The notes beneath the pieces were generated by a model, which saw only the letters and a list, made by a program, of their open reading frames with translations, searched no databases and had not been told where the DNA came from. Of a DNA stretch of 64,000 bases, positions 12,765 through 39,363 are shown piece after piece. The stretch covers positions 27,334,420 through 27,398,419 of the forward strand of contig OX457039.1 in assembly GCA_949752735.1 (NCBI GenBank), written 5' to 3'. The DNA comes from Lumbricus terrestris (taxonomy: Eukaryota > Annelida > Clitellata > Crassiclitellata > Lumbricidae). Position numbers and translations under genes: made by a program. Each line of letters starts with the position of its first letter. Position 1 is the first letter of the stretch.

Positions 12765-13880
12765 CCCTACTATTTTTAATATATATAAATGATCTTCCAA
12801 ATGCCTCAACCCTACTGCAATTTGAAATATTTGCTGACAACACTAATATCTTTGTTTCCAATAAGTCATAATGATCTGTTTTATCTTATGAACCAGGAAT
12901 TGGCTAAGGTAACTGACTGGTTCTAAGCTAATAAACTCTTCCTAAATTTGACTAAAACTAATTACATCCTATTTTCCTCTCACCGGAAGAAGATCCCATC
13001 TACACCCAAAGACCTAGTTGTTAATGGAATTCCTCGTGTAACTTCAGTTAAATTTCTGGGTACCTATCTTGATCAATTCCTCACAAGGAACGATCATATA
13101 AAACATTTATCTCAAAAAGTAGCAATGAACATTTGTATTATGACTAGAATAGCCTACTTGTTGCACACCCAAACACATCTTAATCTATATTACACTCTTA
13201 TTCATCCATACCTTACATACTCTAATATGGCCTGGGCCTCGACATACACCACAAGGCTAACAAGATTAAATAAGTTACAAAGAAGAGCCATGCGAATGAT
13301 TGCAGGTAATCAGCACTCGATGTCTACCGACGCAATATTTAAATCTTAATATAGTGTTCTTATTATCAAACAGATTAGAAAATTGCAAACTAGTGAATTT
13401 ATGTTTAAATATTTTCGTAACCAGTTGCCTAGGATCTTTGACAACTATTTCACTGCCATCCTAAACCCTTATCCTGTACGCTCTGCTGCGAATGTATGAG
13501 TACCTTTTGCTAGGACTAATTCTAGAATGTTCTCGTTGAAATGCGCTGGTCCCCGCACTTGGAACGATATACCTCTCACAATACGCAATTTAGCTCATAT
13601 CTCGCTCTTTAAGATTAGACTTCGATCGCATCTCATCACTCAGGTTGTCTAGCGCTTGTTAATTATATTATGTTTAGTTAACTAGTTAAGAGTTAATATA
13701 CACTTATGTTTCATTATTATGTCTGCCATTATTTACTTCGTATTACAGGTGCCCCACTAGCGGAACCTAGGTTCCTTAGGGTCATGTCCTTTTGATCCCT
13801 TGAAGATAGTTTGTGTTCTACTGTACTTGTGGTTTTTTGTGAAGTCTCTGGTTTCAATAAAATTTATGGTTATGGTTATA
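12765..13880 (+). pseudogene. CR1-like LINE reverse transcriptase, 5'-truncated and decayed
   Basis: The translated frame gives PLLFLIYINDLPNAS, then FADNTNIF where an active enzyme would have (F/Y)ADD, then KFLGTYLDQ, YYTLIHPYLTYSNMAW and LNKLQRRAMRMIAG, and finally GPRTWNDIPLTIRN near 13550. In-frame stops occur near 12926, 13347 and 13498, so it is dead. The 3' end is an AATAAA followed by a short TTATGG tail at about 13860. The clade assignment is from motif style only. Confidence 0.8.
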
Positions 13881-15344
13881 AATGTGATTCCTCTTATCAG
13901 TCACTTGCTTGTATGGTTTCCGCATTCTGCAAGGAGAATTTCTATTTAAACAAAGCGAAACATAAAAACTTACATTAACTAAGCTGATATTCAAATCATA
14001 TTTCACTGAAGTCCCTAAATATAAACAAATCCATTTACACAGTAATAAAACCATGTAACATGAAAGAAAAAAGATAATTATTTTAATATTCTCTGAATCC
14101 AGCTATATAGTTCATTATATTTTAATATGTAATCATCTTCACAAATCTTACAAACTTCACTGCAAGTACCTTGCAACTATTACAGACAGATGCAACATTT
14201 ACGCAATCCTACTAAATCACAGCAAAATAGATGCAAGGCAGAAACCGAAACCATAGTAGTTGTCAGATACCAAAATACAAAAATAGGACATTCAACACCG
14301 TAGCAGTACATGAAAAATCACAACTCTGCAATTCATAATTGCACCAACTTCGCATGAATAAAAAAATATCTTCATATGCCACTACAGTTGTTGCCACACT
14401 TTGGCACAAAATGGACATGAACAGACAAACTTCTTTGTATAGCTATGCAAGAAACCCACAAGTTACTAAGGTTTATCTTTAATGAAGTTTTCACACTGAC
14501 TAACTACCGGTATAGAGTTTATCCATTTAGCTCATCATTTTTTTTAGCACAAACTAGCCATTTGCAGCTTATTTGTAGGAAAAACCTGACGCTACGACTT
14601 CAATGAGCATGTAAATAAACGTCATCACTCTGCAGAAAGAGCTCTCCACCACAAATTCCACAATTGCTCTGACTTGCTATGTGCAATGGATGATCAAGCT
14701 GTCACTTAATTGGGCTTGGTGGATCTCCATATAGTTTTCAATATGGTCGACTACATCATTGTGTCAACTTCTGAGTCTTGAATGGCGCCATAATTTTGCA
14801 GTAGGTTGCTCCATAATAACAATTACAAGGTGCAGAGGGTCACTTCCACCATGTCTTGTGACTCACCTGTCTAGACTGCAGCACGCACTGCTCTTTCTCC
14901 ATTAGACAACGGAGGCCTTAGTCATCATCGAAGGTAAAGATCGATTGCACACATCCACATAGATAACACATAGATCTACTACAGTGTCCTTTGGATGCCA
15001 CATGAGATGCCTTGCAGCAAATGTCTAGTGCAATGAAACTGAAAAGGATCGGAATTTTTTACAGATGTGCATTTCTGAAATAATCGCAGGTCATCAACGT
15101 TGGAGCCAATGAATCCATTACCTTTTACGAGCTGACAGTGAAAGAATACATGGCCAGTCACTGTCAAATATGCTACCACAGGTTGCACCACCAAAGGCAA
15201 GTACGATAATCACAGTTGCTCGGCTATAGAAAGTCTGGCTCACATCGTCACATGAAGTTCACTCAAAAAGGGCATGAGCATGGGCGGTTCAAGATGATAC
15301 GGTGGGCAGAACACAGCATTAAGGTTTACGAAAGAGGTGCAGAC
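13881..15344. other. Intergenic DNA, nothing recognised
   Basis: No family motif, no convincing frame and no repeat that could be matched within the window. Confidence 0.5.
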
Positions 15345-15760
15345 GTTCAATGACCATTGTTCTTTGGTACGTTCAATGACCATAGTTCTTTGGTACGTTC
15401 AATGACCATAGTTCTTTGGTACGTTCAATGACCATAGTTCTTTGGTACGTTCAATGACCATAGTTCTTTGGTACGTTCAATGACCATAGTTCTTTGGTAC
15501 GTTCAATGACCATAGTTCTTTGGTACGTTCAATGACCATAGTTCTTTGGTACGTTCAATGACCATAGTTCTTTGGTACGTTCAATGACCATAGTTCTTTG
15601 GTACGTTCAATGACCATAGTTCTTTGGTACGTTCAATGACCATAGTTCTTTGGTACGTTCAATGACCATAGTTCTTTGGTACGTTCAATGACCATAGTTC
15701 TTTGGTACGTTCAATGACCATAGTTCTTTGGTACGTTCAATGACCATAGTTCTTTGGTAC
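15345..15760. repeat. 26-bp minisatellite, exactly 16 units
   Basis: The unit runs from GTTCAATGACC to TTTGGTAC (26 bases). It repeats 16 times over 416 bases; only the first unit differs (T for A at one site). Such homogeneity implies recent expansion or gene conversion. Confidence 0.95.
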
Positions 15761-16525
15761 TTTGAGGTATGCAGTCATTGCTTAATTGCAAGAGGATCAC
15801 TGTCAAAGAGGTAACACGGGTCGACAAATGTCACATGAAATGGTGCCATCATACGTATCACTGGCAGTCTCAATTAGGCGCAGTAAAGAACGACGACTTC
15901 CTTAAAAAGTCATGACGATGTATACAAGAACATTCAGTACATCCGGTTTAACGGCCTGGAAAGGACTGCCTGTCGAACTAACTTTCTACCACAAGCATCG
16001 AGAAGAAATTTAAGAATTACATGCTTATATAAATGTCATTGGACTAGGTGCCATGTTAGCACATTTGCACTGTGTTTAGTTACATTAACCCGCATTTGAT
16101 AAATATACTTAAATAAAAACAACGATAAATCGAAAATCATGAAGACGATAATAATAATAAGTTAAGATAAATTAAATGTACAAGTAGTTCATTATGTTAG
16201 CTTAGTATAACATACAGCAATTCAGATTTTATGCAATACATATTTAAATATAGTGTTTCTAGTAAATATTTTACATCCATATGTATGTATCTTTTCTGAA
16301 CATTTAAAATTATAATGCCTTTAAAAACTTCCAAACAGAAGTATCCAGAAGAAATCATTGAGCTACAATGCAGTTAAAAGATCAGCACAAACTTTAGATC
16401 ATGTGACAGAGATACCACAAAAGAAAATGAGTCAACAGTGCTGTAGAATTTAAAGTTGAGGACAAGGTGGCAATAATGATTGGTGAAACATCAGCCAAAG
16501 AGAATGGGTATGAACACCCTATATC

Positions 16526-16886
16526 TAGGTCCGGCCCTAGTTAAAATGGCACCACAGGTAAAGCATACATTTGGCATCCTCCGAACCCCATTCCATGGTC
16601 AATTTGTTAAGAATGATTACAAGAAAAGCACTTTGAATTGCCTAAAAATCCAATTACCATTAAAAAAAATTCTGTACTTATCTCTATTGGAATTGAATTG
16701 CTTGAAATAATGCAATGAAATAAATAATTTGCACTAAAAGCAGAATTCTTTAATTAAAATGAAAATTGTAATTGGAATAAAAAATGGCAAAAAAAGATTA
16801 ACACATTTTTAAAATGAAAATAGCACCTCTTAGATTATAGCCCTCTAGGCAACTGCCTGCTTTGCCTGTCCCTAAGGCCGGCCCAG
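16526..16886. mobile_element. Diverged copy of the CAGGGCCGGCCTTAG repeat family
   Basis: It starts near AGGTCCGGCCCTAG and ends GCCTGTCCCTAAGGCCGGCCCAG, with the family's internal AGGCAACTGCCTGCTTTGCC. It is homologous to the ends of the 1114-2237 element. The target duplication is imperfect (CCTATA on both sides). Confidence 0.65.
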
Positions 16887-16889
16887 CCT

Positions 16890-18057
16890 ATAATTTATCA
16901 ACCCTTAAATTCACGAATTACAACTGGGTAGTACATAATTTCTCAATTTTAGCCACCAGAGTTAATAATCTAAAATCTAGAAACATTTTGGTGTTACTTT
17001 TTGCAGATGCAAAAAACCGAATCTTTAAGTAGGAACAAAATGCCATCAAGACATGCAATTTAGACATATACAAAATTTACACTGAAGAAATCAGTTAAAA
17101 CTAAAGCACTTGTGGTGAAAAATCTACACATCTCTTCCAAACAAGACTTAGTCTTGAAATGAAGGCAGACAAGTCACTCGTGCATAGCGATACAGCCAAG
17201 CACTGTGTGTTCATGAGTGATTCATACACAAAAAACATTGCAGTCTGTTTAACACAAACCTTTTCAGTTTAATCAACTTTAAGTGGAAAAATAGTACTTT
17301 CCTGCAATAGAAATAACGGCATGCCAATCAAGGTGAAGCTCTTTTTAAAACACAAATCTCATAAAAAAACTCGGATAAAAGGCAGGAGTATAAATTTGCT
17401 CAAAACTAGCTTTTAGTTTCCATACATGAAATAGATGGCAGTTGTCAGCTACACATAATTTAATGCCACAAGATGCATTTCCATTTGAAAAATGAAAATT
17501 AACATAGTCATAATTATTACAATTAACAAAAATTATTTTCCTTGCACATGTAAAATTACTCTGTCATGTAGCACACACTTCACTTAACCAATTAGAGCAA
17601 AAAGTGGCAGATTCAAGAGCTGGGATGTCAGTAACACAGAAAGGTAAGAGGTCAAATCTACAAAATGCAGTAAATTCAACACAAAAGAAAAGGTAAAACT
17701 TTGGCAAACTGGCCACTAAGCATTAAAAGTTCCAAGCAAATTCCATGTCCAAGTGTTTAAACCTAACAAATCACATGAAAAATATTAAAAATAGTACAGT
17801 TTCTGAAAATGTATGGAACAACTGCCCTAGCATAAAATAAAAATATAACAAAACACAATTCTCGTAAAATATATACTATTTGATAAAATATATCATCTGA
17901 ACACAATCACTTGGCACAAAAAATTGTTACAAAATATGAATTCTCTTGAAATTCACCTTCACCAACAAGGGCGTTGATCAGTCAGCAAACTGACACGTAA
18001 CTAGGTTCCCCAAAACGACTCCACTAATGGTGAATAATTAGGCCAAGAAAAAGTTCA
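16890..18057. other. Intergenic DNA, nothing recognised
   Basis: AT-rich, without long frames or repeats. Confidence 0.5.
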
Positions 18058-18065
18058 ACCAAAAG

Positions 18066-18311
18066 CAGGGCTTAAAGTGAGCCGGGTCGGTCCGGGTCTG
18101 CGACCCGGCATTGATTTTCGAGATCTGCTGTTGCCGGGTCTCAGCAGGGTCACAAAAAGGCCACCAGGTGCCAAAACTAGGTAAAAATGGTATGATTTTG
18201 AATAAATTTGGGCAAATGACTAAAAAAAACGTCAGAAAAATTTACTGGTCAAAGGCGTGCTCGTCCGCCAAAGTCAGACCTGGAAACTTTTCCAAACCAC
18301 TTTCAGCCCTG
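18066..18311. mobile_element. hAT-type MITE with GGGTC-rich interior
   Basis: Inverted ends CAGGGCTTAAAGTGAGC and AACCACTTTCAGCCCTG are flanked by perfect 8-bp duplications ACCAAAAG (18058-18065 and 18312-18319). The interior begins with repeated CCGGGTC/GACCCGG motifs able to form hairpins, unlike the other families in the window. Confidence 0.85.
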
Positions 18312-18319
18312 ACCAAAAG

Positions 18320-20420
18320 TAACAGATAATAAAATTGCTAAATTATACACAGAAACAATTGCAATGCTGCTATTAACACCTATACTGGCCAACATATATG
18401 ACATAACTAATAATTAAACTGACCATAGAAACAAGTGCATCTCCAAAAGGACTGAAGCAGGTGAAGGCAGCCTTTGTGCTGTCAACAACTAAACATCGTC
18501 TTATACATTAGTTAATATTTTCACTAGAAAACAACCTGACAAACACAATAATTTAACCTTCTGCTATCTACGAATCCAAAGACCCAAAGATAAACTTAAC
18601 TACTAAAATGTTTCATTTTCAGTTAGGCAATAATGACAAAAAGTAACTAAGTCGATTATGTCAACCATAGCACTCGAGTCCATTGATCACAGAGGAGAAA
18701 AACCAATGCAGTTCATCGTTAAGGATATCAGGTCATTGTAATCATTTCACCAACAGAAAACAACTTAATTTTTATGCATCAATCAGAATCCCACCAAGAA
18801 ACCCCCCCCAATTTTTTTTATCAGGTGTAATCAACCTTGTCATTTTGCACTTTTTTGATTAAGCTGACATGCATTAAGTTTCCTCAAGATTCTCACCATC
18901 ACATTAGATGCCAACACCAACACTTCTCAACACCAACAGACAGAACTAACAAAATAAAGTAATTTTCTTCATCTGCATCTCACTTTCCTATCACACACAA
19001 AACATCACTTACAAAAATATGCAAAAAACTTAGAAACAGCACCAAAATATGTTTTCTGTAAACCTTAACCTCCAATATGAATGCGAAACTGAAGCTGAAA
19101 ACCCAAACACTTAGCTGGATGATGGCGAAAGTTCTCCTAATTCATCTTCCGACGTCTGCTTCATTATTAATTGCAGTCCTGTTCATGTGTGACCCATTAA
19201 CATGTGAACCCGATTAACATGTGAACCCGATTAATGCGCAGTTCCCTATCTGCTACCTATTTAGCATATACAACATGTGACAGGCACGATACAGAAATGT
19301 GCCATGTATAACTACATGGTAGAATAAATTTGGATGTTACATGTTCAGTGTACTGAATGGGATCACATTAGCATTATGTCGGGATGTCTAGGGTTCACTA
19401 AAACGTGTTTTACTGCAGCCTAAAGACAGGCGTTTTCAGTCAGGGTTCGGTAGAGAGTGCTTCTGAGTAGTAACCTTCAAGGGGTGATACAAAAATCTCT
19501 GAAATGAATGAAAAATATGCAACAAAGCAGCCACAAAATAACATCAAACTAAAACAAGGAATCTGTACAAAATAGGTGAACATCCTAACTGTTCATTGAA
19601 CCTAATAACTAATAATGCACCCAATCAAAACAAGCGTAAAAACTTATTCTTCAAGATATAAATTAGCACCATGTATAAGAACGTTACTTCATCAAGACCA
19701 CACGAATCACGAACACAGTCTCACACATCACATGAATTTCTAGCACAAAAATAATTTCATCTTTTATCTTCAGTAATTCCATTAACACGTCATTGTTCTG
19801 AACAGCACATACACATGCACACACAACATTTAAAGTGCTCATATTCACATTAATGACTATATTAAATAGGGTAAAACCGCATTGAATTCTACCATTTTAA
19901 CCGGTATATGAAGCACAAAAAAAGTAGAGGCCATTAGACTTTCATGTCATGAACAAGACACAGCAACTTCACAAATACACGAACTGCGACTCTCTAGGAA
20001 ACATGATAATAATTATTTAAGCCTTTGCATACCCGTATATTTAGGAATTCCAGTGAGGTGCAGCTTCACAGATGCTAAAACAAATATGATTCTCATAACT
20101 GAAGACGCTATACTTCAGGAGCTGATCCTGTAAAAATAAAATAGTATTGGCTAGTTCAAACTCAACAAATTAAAACAGAAAGCAACTAAGAAGCTAGTGG
20201 CATAGCTTTATAACGTAAGTTGCGTATGCATCTCCCGTTATATTCTACTGCACCCTTTCATTCGATTCATTGCTGCTCTTATTTAAAAAAATCATTTTAC
20301 TTACTTGCAAGACCGTAAATCTATTTCGACACGTGGGAGGGAAAGCTGAATGTTTAGCAGTATTTCGTAGGAACTGTAGTTATTTTAGCAATGCATTTAG
20401 CAAAACAATATTTTAAACGT
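18320..20420. other. Intergenic DNA, nothing recognised
   Basis: AT-rich, with a short triple repeat of ACATGTGAACCCGATTA-type sequence at 19190-19235 and no supported gene. Confidence 0.5.
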
Positions 20421-20424
20421 CCAC

Positions 20425-20492
20425 TAGTGGGGAGGAAATTCCTTAACATTCCCTCCCCAAGCTTAAAAGTGGGGAGGGAATCCTGCCCTCCC
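20425..20492. repeat. Hairpin of TTCCCTCCCCA / TGGGGAGGGAA
   Basis: Two 11-base arms flank a 10-base loop (agcttaaaag), and an extra GGGGAGG copy lies just upstream. Isolated; no gene is nearby in the same orientation. Confidence 0.6.
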
Positions 20493-20679
20493 GGGATCTA
20501 CAGCCCTGTTGAGTGCCGCGCTCTGCAACCTACTGTTTTAATTAATCTGTTGAGTGGTGCTGCAACCTACCCCAGCTAGATTGAACCTTTTCCAGAAACG
20601 ACGTCATTGCGATGTCAAACTATTACACCATGCTACTGATATTTTAATGTTTGTTGAGTTAAAACTTGCAAATTAACTA

Positions 20680-21562
20680 TCTACTCAAAATTTATTTAGA
20701 CTCGAGATCGACCAATGACAATATGCTGGCATTGGCTATTGCGTACAAGTACATTGTACAAATATAACACAATCATTGTTCACGACTTTTTGATCGATTC
20801 AGAACAAGGGAAACTAAAACACAACTGATGGAAAGGAACTTTTAAATTATTTAACAGCTGTCGTTGTTAATTTGCTTTTTAAGTAGCTTATAGTAATCTG
20901 CTTCACTTAGTGAAGAATAGCAATGCATAACATTTAAGCTATAAATGCTACACTGTGGATCTGCTAAAATAAGATGTATCGACAAATTTGATTCTGTGAT
21001 TGTCTAAAACCCTATTCCTCCAGAGATCAACCTATGAGCCAATCCAATCCTCCTGTACAGACCCATACTACACAGCTTGCATCCTATAGTTAAATCATAG
21101 CTATGCCACTGTAGGAAGATGCAGCAAAAGATAAAGAAAAAAAGATAAAGAAAAAAGGAAACTATAAATTAAAACCAGTCTTTAAGTAAATGAGCATAAA
21201 CGTAGCGTAAATGAGTGCGTTTGGCTGATTCAGCGATTCAAAACGTACCTGTACAACACTTTAAAAGTACTCGGATCATAGCCAGGATATCTCGTTGCAT
21301 ATATACTCACAGCAAACTACACTGGTTCACTGGCACAAGCCGGCAACATGCTGGTTCTTTGTTTAAGGCAGTTAAACTTTTCTCTCAAGGATTTAAGAAG
21401 AAAGCAGACAGATGATGGTCACACATCACACACACACACAACAGATAATGGCAGACGACTCGTCCACAGACGGTTTGTTAAACATGAAGCTTTAACAACC
21501 ACAGTTATCTCAACGTTCACACACAAGCGACGACCAAACTCTCTCTCAATGCATGGAAACAT
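20680..21562 (-). other. Probable 3' untranslated region and downstream flank of the CtBP gene
   Basis: No coding potential. A minus-strand AATAAA (plus-strand tttatt near 20688) could be the polyadenylation signal. A short (CACA)n run lies at about 21427. The true 3' end is not established. Confidence 0.35.
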
Positions 21563-35368
<13,806 letters not shown>

Positions 35369-35432
35369 TGCTCCAATAGCTCACCTGATGAAACATTTAT
35401 ACAATTTTCATATAAAATTTGAACACCTGTAC

Positions 35433-35705
35433 CAGTGGCGGTGCCAGGATTTCAGTTTCGGGGGGCTGAGCCCCGCGGCGAAAATTTTCCATTTTCGCCG
35501 CCAAAATTTCTGACGACCTTTTTTTTTTAGTCATCGACCGAAATCTCACGAAAATTTTCCATTTTCGCCGCCAAAAATTCTGACGACCTTTTTTTTTGTT
35601 TTGTGGGATATTTCAATGTGGAAAAAACTCGGATGGCCCTTTTTTTAGGGGGGGCTTAACCTCTTGTAGGGGAGCCCCCCCAGCCCCCCCCTAGCGCCGC
35701 CACTG
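35433..35705. mobile_element. hAT-type MITE between THAP exon 1 and its promoter region
   Basis: The ends CAGTGGCGGTGCCAGG and CCTAGCGCCGCCACTG are inverted repeats. A perfect 8-bp duplication ACCTGTAC flanks it (35425-35432 and 35706-35713). The interior has two copies of AAAATTTTCCATTTTCGCCG and poly-G/poly-C runs near the right end. It lies about 60 bp upstream of the THAP-CtBP start codon, so it is in the 5' untranslated exon, an intron or the proximal upstream DNA. Confidence 0.87.
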
Positions 35706-36024
35706 ACCTGTACAACCAATATAATAGATTCCAAACTGAATTTCAGTTAGAAGTAAAAGGTCTTTTCCAGTGCCATCACGCAGAATAGGGTTTTCTCGAT
35801 TGCGGGTCCCTGGTTGTAGGCAGAAAGCATCCAATCAGGATGCAGAGGGGAAAACACAGTGGCATTATCATTTCTGAATCGGTTCCAATAAATTTGATTT
35901 TGATTTAACATAAATTTAGGCTTAAATCTAAAGGTGCTCAAGATTCCAATGGATGGAGATTGCAGAATGTGAGGAGCAAAACAGTGACTTGCAAGGAATT
36001 TACCATGTTTCAGTTACATTACAG

Positions 36025-36090
36025 GCAGTGGCGTAACAACCATGTAACGAAGGTGGACAAAGTCCACGGGCCCCAAGGATTCCCGAGCTG
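36025..36090. mobile_element. Solo end of a CAGTGGCGTAAC-type repeat
   Basis: CAGTGGCGTAACAACCATG followed by a GGGCCCC block resembles the left end of a hAT-type MITE. No matching right end was found within 400 bases, so it is probably truncated. Confidence 0.35.
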
Positions 36091-36589
36091 CTCAACCAAA
36101 ATAATTTATATGTACTTTACCGGGACAATAATTAGATCTACATGTGTAGTTGTCTTGAAGGGTGTAGCTATAGTATTTATTCTCTGAAGCGTTTAGATTT
36201 CTTTATTCCACATCTCTGCTGCACCTCCACTGCTGATTTGGAATTAGCAGAAACAACACCGCAGCACACACAGACCCATAAATTATCTGACATAGGACCT
36301 GATTTTGTGTCTGAGGTGCGATGCTGCAAAAGGGAGGTCAGCAAGCAGTAGTGGATCAGGCCATGAATAGATATATAGGCTTGGGACAAACCACCTTCCG
36401 TGCCCCTCCTGGTTGAAACTTATATGTCAGTGCAACAGAAAGTCAGTCATTGATCCATGTGGAGTTGGAGTGTGAAAAGATGACTTAATTTCTTATAGGG
36501 CCCTAAGAAAGACCAGGGTTGAACCCCTCAACCACGCGGCTATTCTCACCCTGGGTATGGATAGTGGTCAGGGTGTGTCATCATTAGAA

Positions 36590-36930
36590 ATATGCTAAAA
36601 ATTCCCGCCCCAGAAGTAATTTCTTCATGCGTTGCGAGGCTGAATCTTCCGTCGTAGAAACACCTCGCATTTTATTAACAAAACGGGAATGCAACCCGCA
36701 CATGTAGCCTACGCCATCTTCTACATATCCGAAAGTCAACGCTTTCCTTTAAAACTAATTACAATAATGGCTACCAGACGTGGTTTGTCATACCAGCAGA
36801 GGAGCTGCATTCGTCGTTGAGTGTGAATCGTCGTCGGGAGGTGGACCGGAAGCGGCCTCCAGAAGCGTCTTGCGACACTGTCCGTCTCGACAAGCTTTTC
36901 GCTGCTACAGAAACTGGGCTTGTACGGTAA
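36590..36930 (-). promoter_or_regulatory. CpG-rich candidate promoter of the THAP-CtBP gene
   Basis: This segment, about 1.2-1.6 kb upstream of the THAP-CtBP start codon, is much richer in G+C and CpG than its surroundings. On the minus strand it contains AAGATGGCG (36720-36712), a YY1-type core-promoter motif. On the plus strand an ETS-like ACCGGAAGC occurs near 36845 and another, CCGGAAGT, near 37066. No TATA box or first non-coding exon could be defined. Confidence 0.4.
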
Positions 36931-37184
36931 ACCGTTCAGATACCAACAGCTTGCATCTAAATTAATTCATTCTCGCTCATCGTACACATGTAAATGGCGT
37001 CTCCTACATTCGTCAGATGGCAATAGAATTTTGATTTTAATAATTCCTAATTAGGTAAAACTGAACCGGAAGTCATATTCAGGTCATGTACCATTGATCT
37101 ATCATGGTGTAGATCGCCAATGTTTTAATTACACGATGGTCCATTGCTCCTGTTCGTAAAATTGCTACAACTCTATATGATCTT

Positions 37185-37590
37185 ACATTACGGTAGGCGC
37201 TTAATAAAAATCGATAGGCAGAGGTCAAGATCCTGAGAGTCAGGTTAAGGTGGATGATGTTTAAGTTGAAAGAGTGAGGGGTGAGAAGAGGAGGAATCAG
37301 GATAGGATTTGAGAAAAAACAAAGTTTTAAGCAAAAGACCTGTGGAGAGATTGCAAGTGGTGAGGTGAGGACGAGTTCGTAGGGTTAGGTTGGGATGAGT
37401 TCCTAGGATGAATCAGGTATTTGTCTTAAAACTGGGGGAGATTGTTGCTAAAAGTGGGTAGCTAAAGATGAAGGGATGATTTTTCTTCGCGTCGCATGAT
37501 GAGGAAAAACAGTCATTTAGTGAAAACCGCAAACCTAGTGACGGTGAAAGGTCGCTGACAGTTGTTCCAAATGGAAGGACAAGCCACAAT
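37185..37590. repeat. Interspersed repeat related to 49850-50240
   Basis: A shared block around caaaagacctgtggagag and the downstream aggatttgag segment indicate the same family. It is diverged. Confidence 0.4.
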
Positions 37591-37599
37591 ATTGTCATT

Positions 37600-39363
37600 G
37601 GTGAAAACGATATATGCCACTAGCTATGTCATGTGGGTCTACCAATGATTATTAATTTATTATATTCATTCATTGATGACAAAAACGGATATCCACGCTG
37701 CTATCAGGTAGGATACAGGAAGCAATTGATTTATTGTATATATCCCTGAGATTGCATCCATTGAATTTACATGAGAAAAACGTAGGCCTATACAAGCCTA
37801 CTGATTGTTACCAACGTTTTTTATTGAGATCAACTATAATCTGATCTTATTTAGGAAAGCCTTTACCGTCAAAGTAGAAATTAATTTGGCTCAACACATT
37901 ATGCTTTATACTTCTACATAAAATCGTCTCAACACAGCAGATTTTTTGATATAGTGCACCTGTGGAACCTGTTTAGCAGTAGAATATTTATGCGTCCCAT
38001 TTCATTCAACTAGAGTATTTCAGTTAATCTCGGCGTTTTATAATGGAATCTGACAAGGCGCCCTTGTAACGTTGTGTTACTGCGCCATATAAAGTGTCGT
38101 AATTATTATTATTATGATCATTAGTGACTTGGACTCAAATCGGCTTAGGACTAGAACTTAACTTGGACTTGCCTCAGGTTGACTACATCACTGCTTAACC
38201 TACTGAAGTCTGCTAGCACAGTTCATGCACAGGGTTAGGGTTATGATGGGAGGAGGTCACATAATCAATTAATTGAAAATTGAGCAGGATCAAGGCCATA
38301 ATTATATGCAACTTACGAATTGTTTTCAACAAAATCAAGCACATTTACATTTAATCATCCTTCTCCCACCCTTCATCCTTACCTCCAACCATCAGTCCAT
38401 TTCCTAAGATGGTTGAAAATTCAACTTTCTTGTCGCTCCTAGTGAAGGTGGTTGGTCAATCCCTCCCTTCCTACCTCCAACCATCCATCCATCCATCTCC
38501 TAAGACGGTTAAGGGTGGCTGGCACTTGTCCACCTTTGGCAGACTTGCACGTCTAACAAATAACTTACACATTTAAGTGAGTGATATTAGGACATTTCTG
38601 TTCTTTTATTATATTAATTATTATAAAAACACTCACTCATCGTTGAGCTTCATCTTAAGCCAACTGGGTTAGAAAACACAATTCGTCACAACTTCCACAT
38701 AACTATATTATCTTACTCTATCTTCCACCTTAGCACTAATTTTTTTGGAAACGGCAAGAAATCTTCTCAGTCTATCTTAAATCCAACATGTTTCAAAATC
38801 TGTCCAATTACAACATTAATTTATGTTCTGGCAACCTGCTCTTAAACAGCTCAATAAGATAAACAATATACTTGTACATACACAAAGTACAATTCAGTTC
38901 TCTGTCAAAATTTCTCAATTCAGTTCAATTTTCTCGTCTTACAAACATCAGCATCAAGGTACAGAATCTACTGCACATAAAATTTCTTAACACTTTATGT
39001 TGCAGGAATGTGCCAAATAGAGAAAACCAGACTAAGTGAACTTTGACCTCATAGGAAAAATGAGTAAAACATGACACAATACATGGTAAAATTATGAACT
39101 ACTATTCACTTCAGCAATATTCGACTGTCTTGGATCAACAATTACCGTAACCTGCTGCAGCTTAAAAAAATCAACTGTTCTGCTACATAAAATTTTAGTT
39201 CAATTAATCATTTTTCCATGTATTAGGCTTCCATTTTAATGTCTGGAAGACACCACCATAAAACACATCATTGCCGATATTCCTTCCGATATTTCATCAG
39301 AACTTCGGCTTGACAAAACGACTGTCAACCATAGTCTACAAAACTTTATATCGGCTGTCGGCT
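37600..39363. other. Downstream flank of BUB3, no gene
   Basis: Contains the presumed BUB3 3' untranslated region. A minus-strand AATAAA near 38612 is a possible polyadenylation signal. At 38390-38520 an approximately 95-base stretch (CCTCCAACCATC and CCTAAGA) is imperfectly duplicated. Confidence 0.4.

Noticed and set aside
15345..15760. 26-bp repeat array as a CRISPR-like array
   Set aside because: There are no unique spacers between units; it is a plain tandem repeat.
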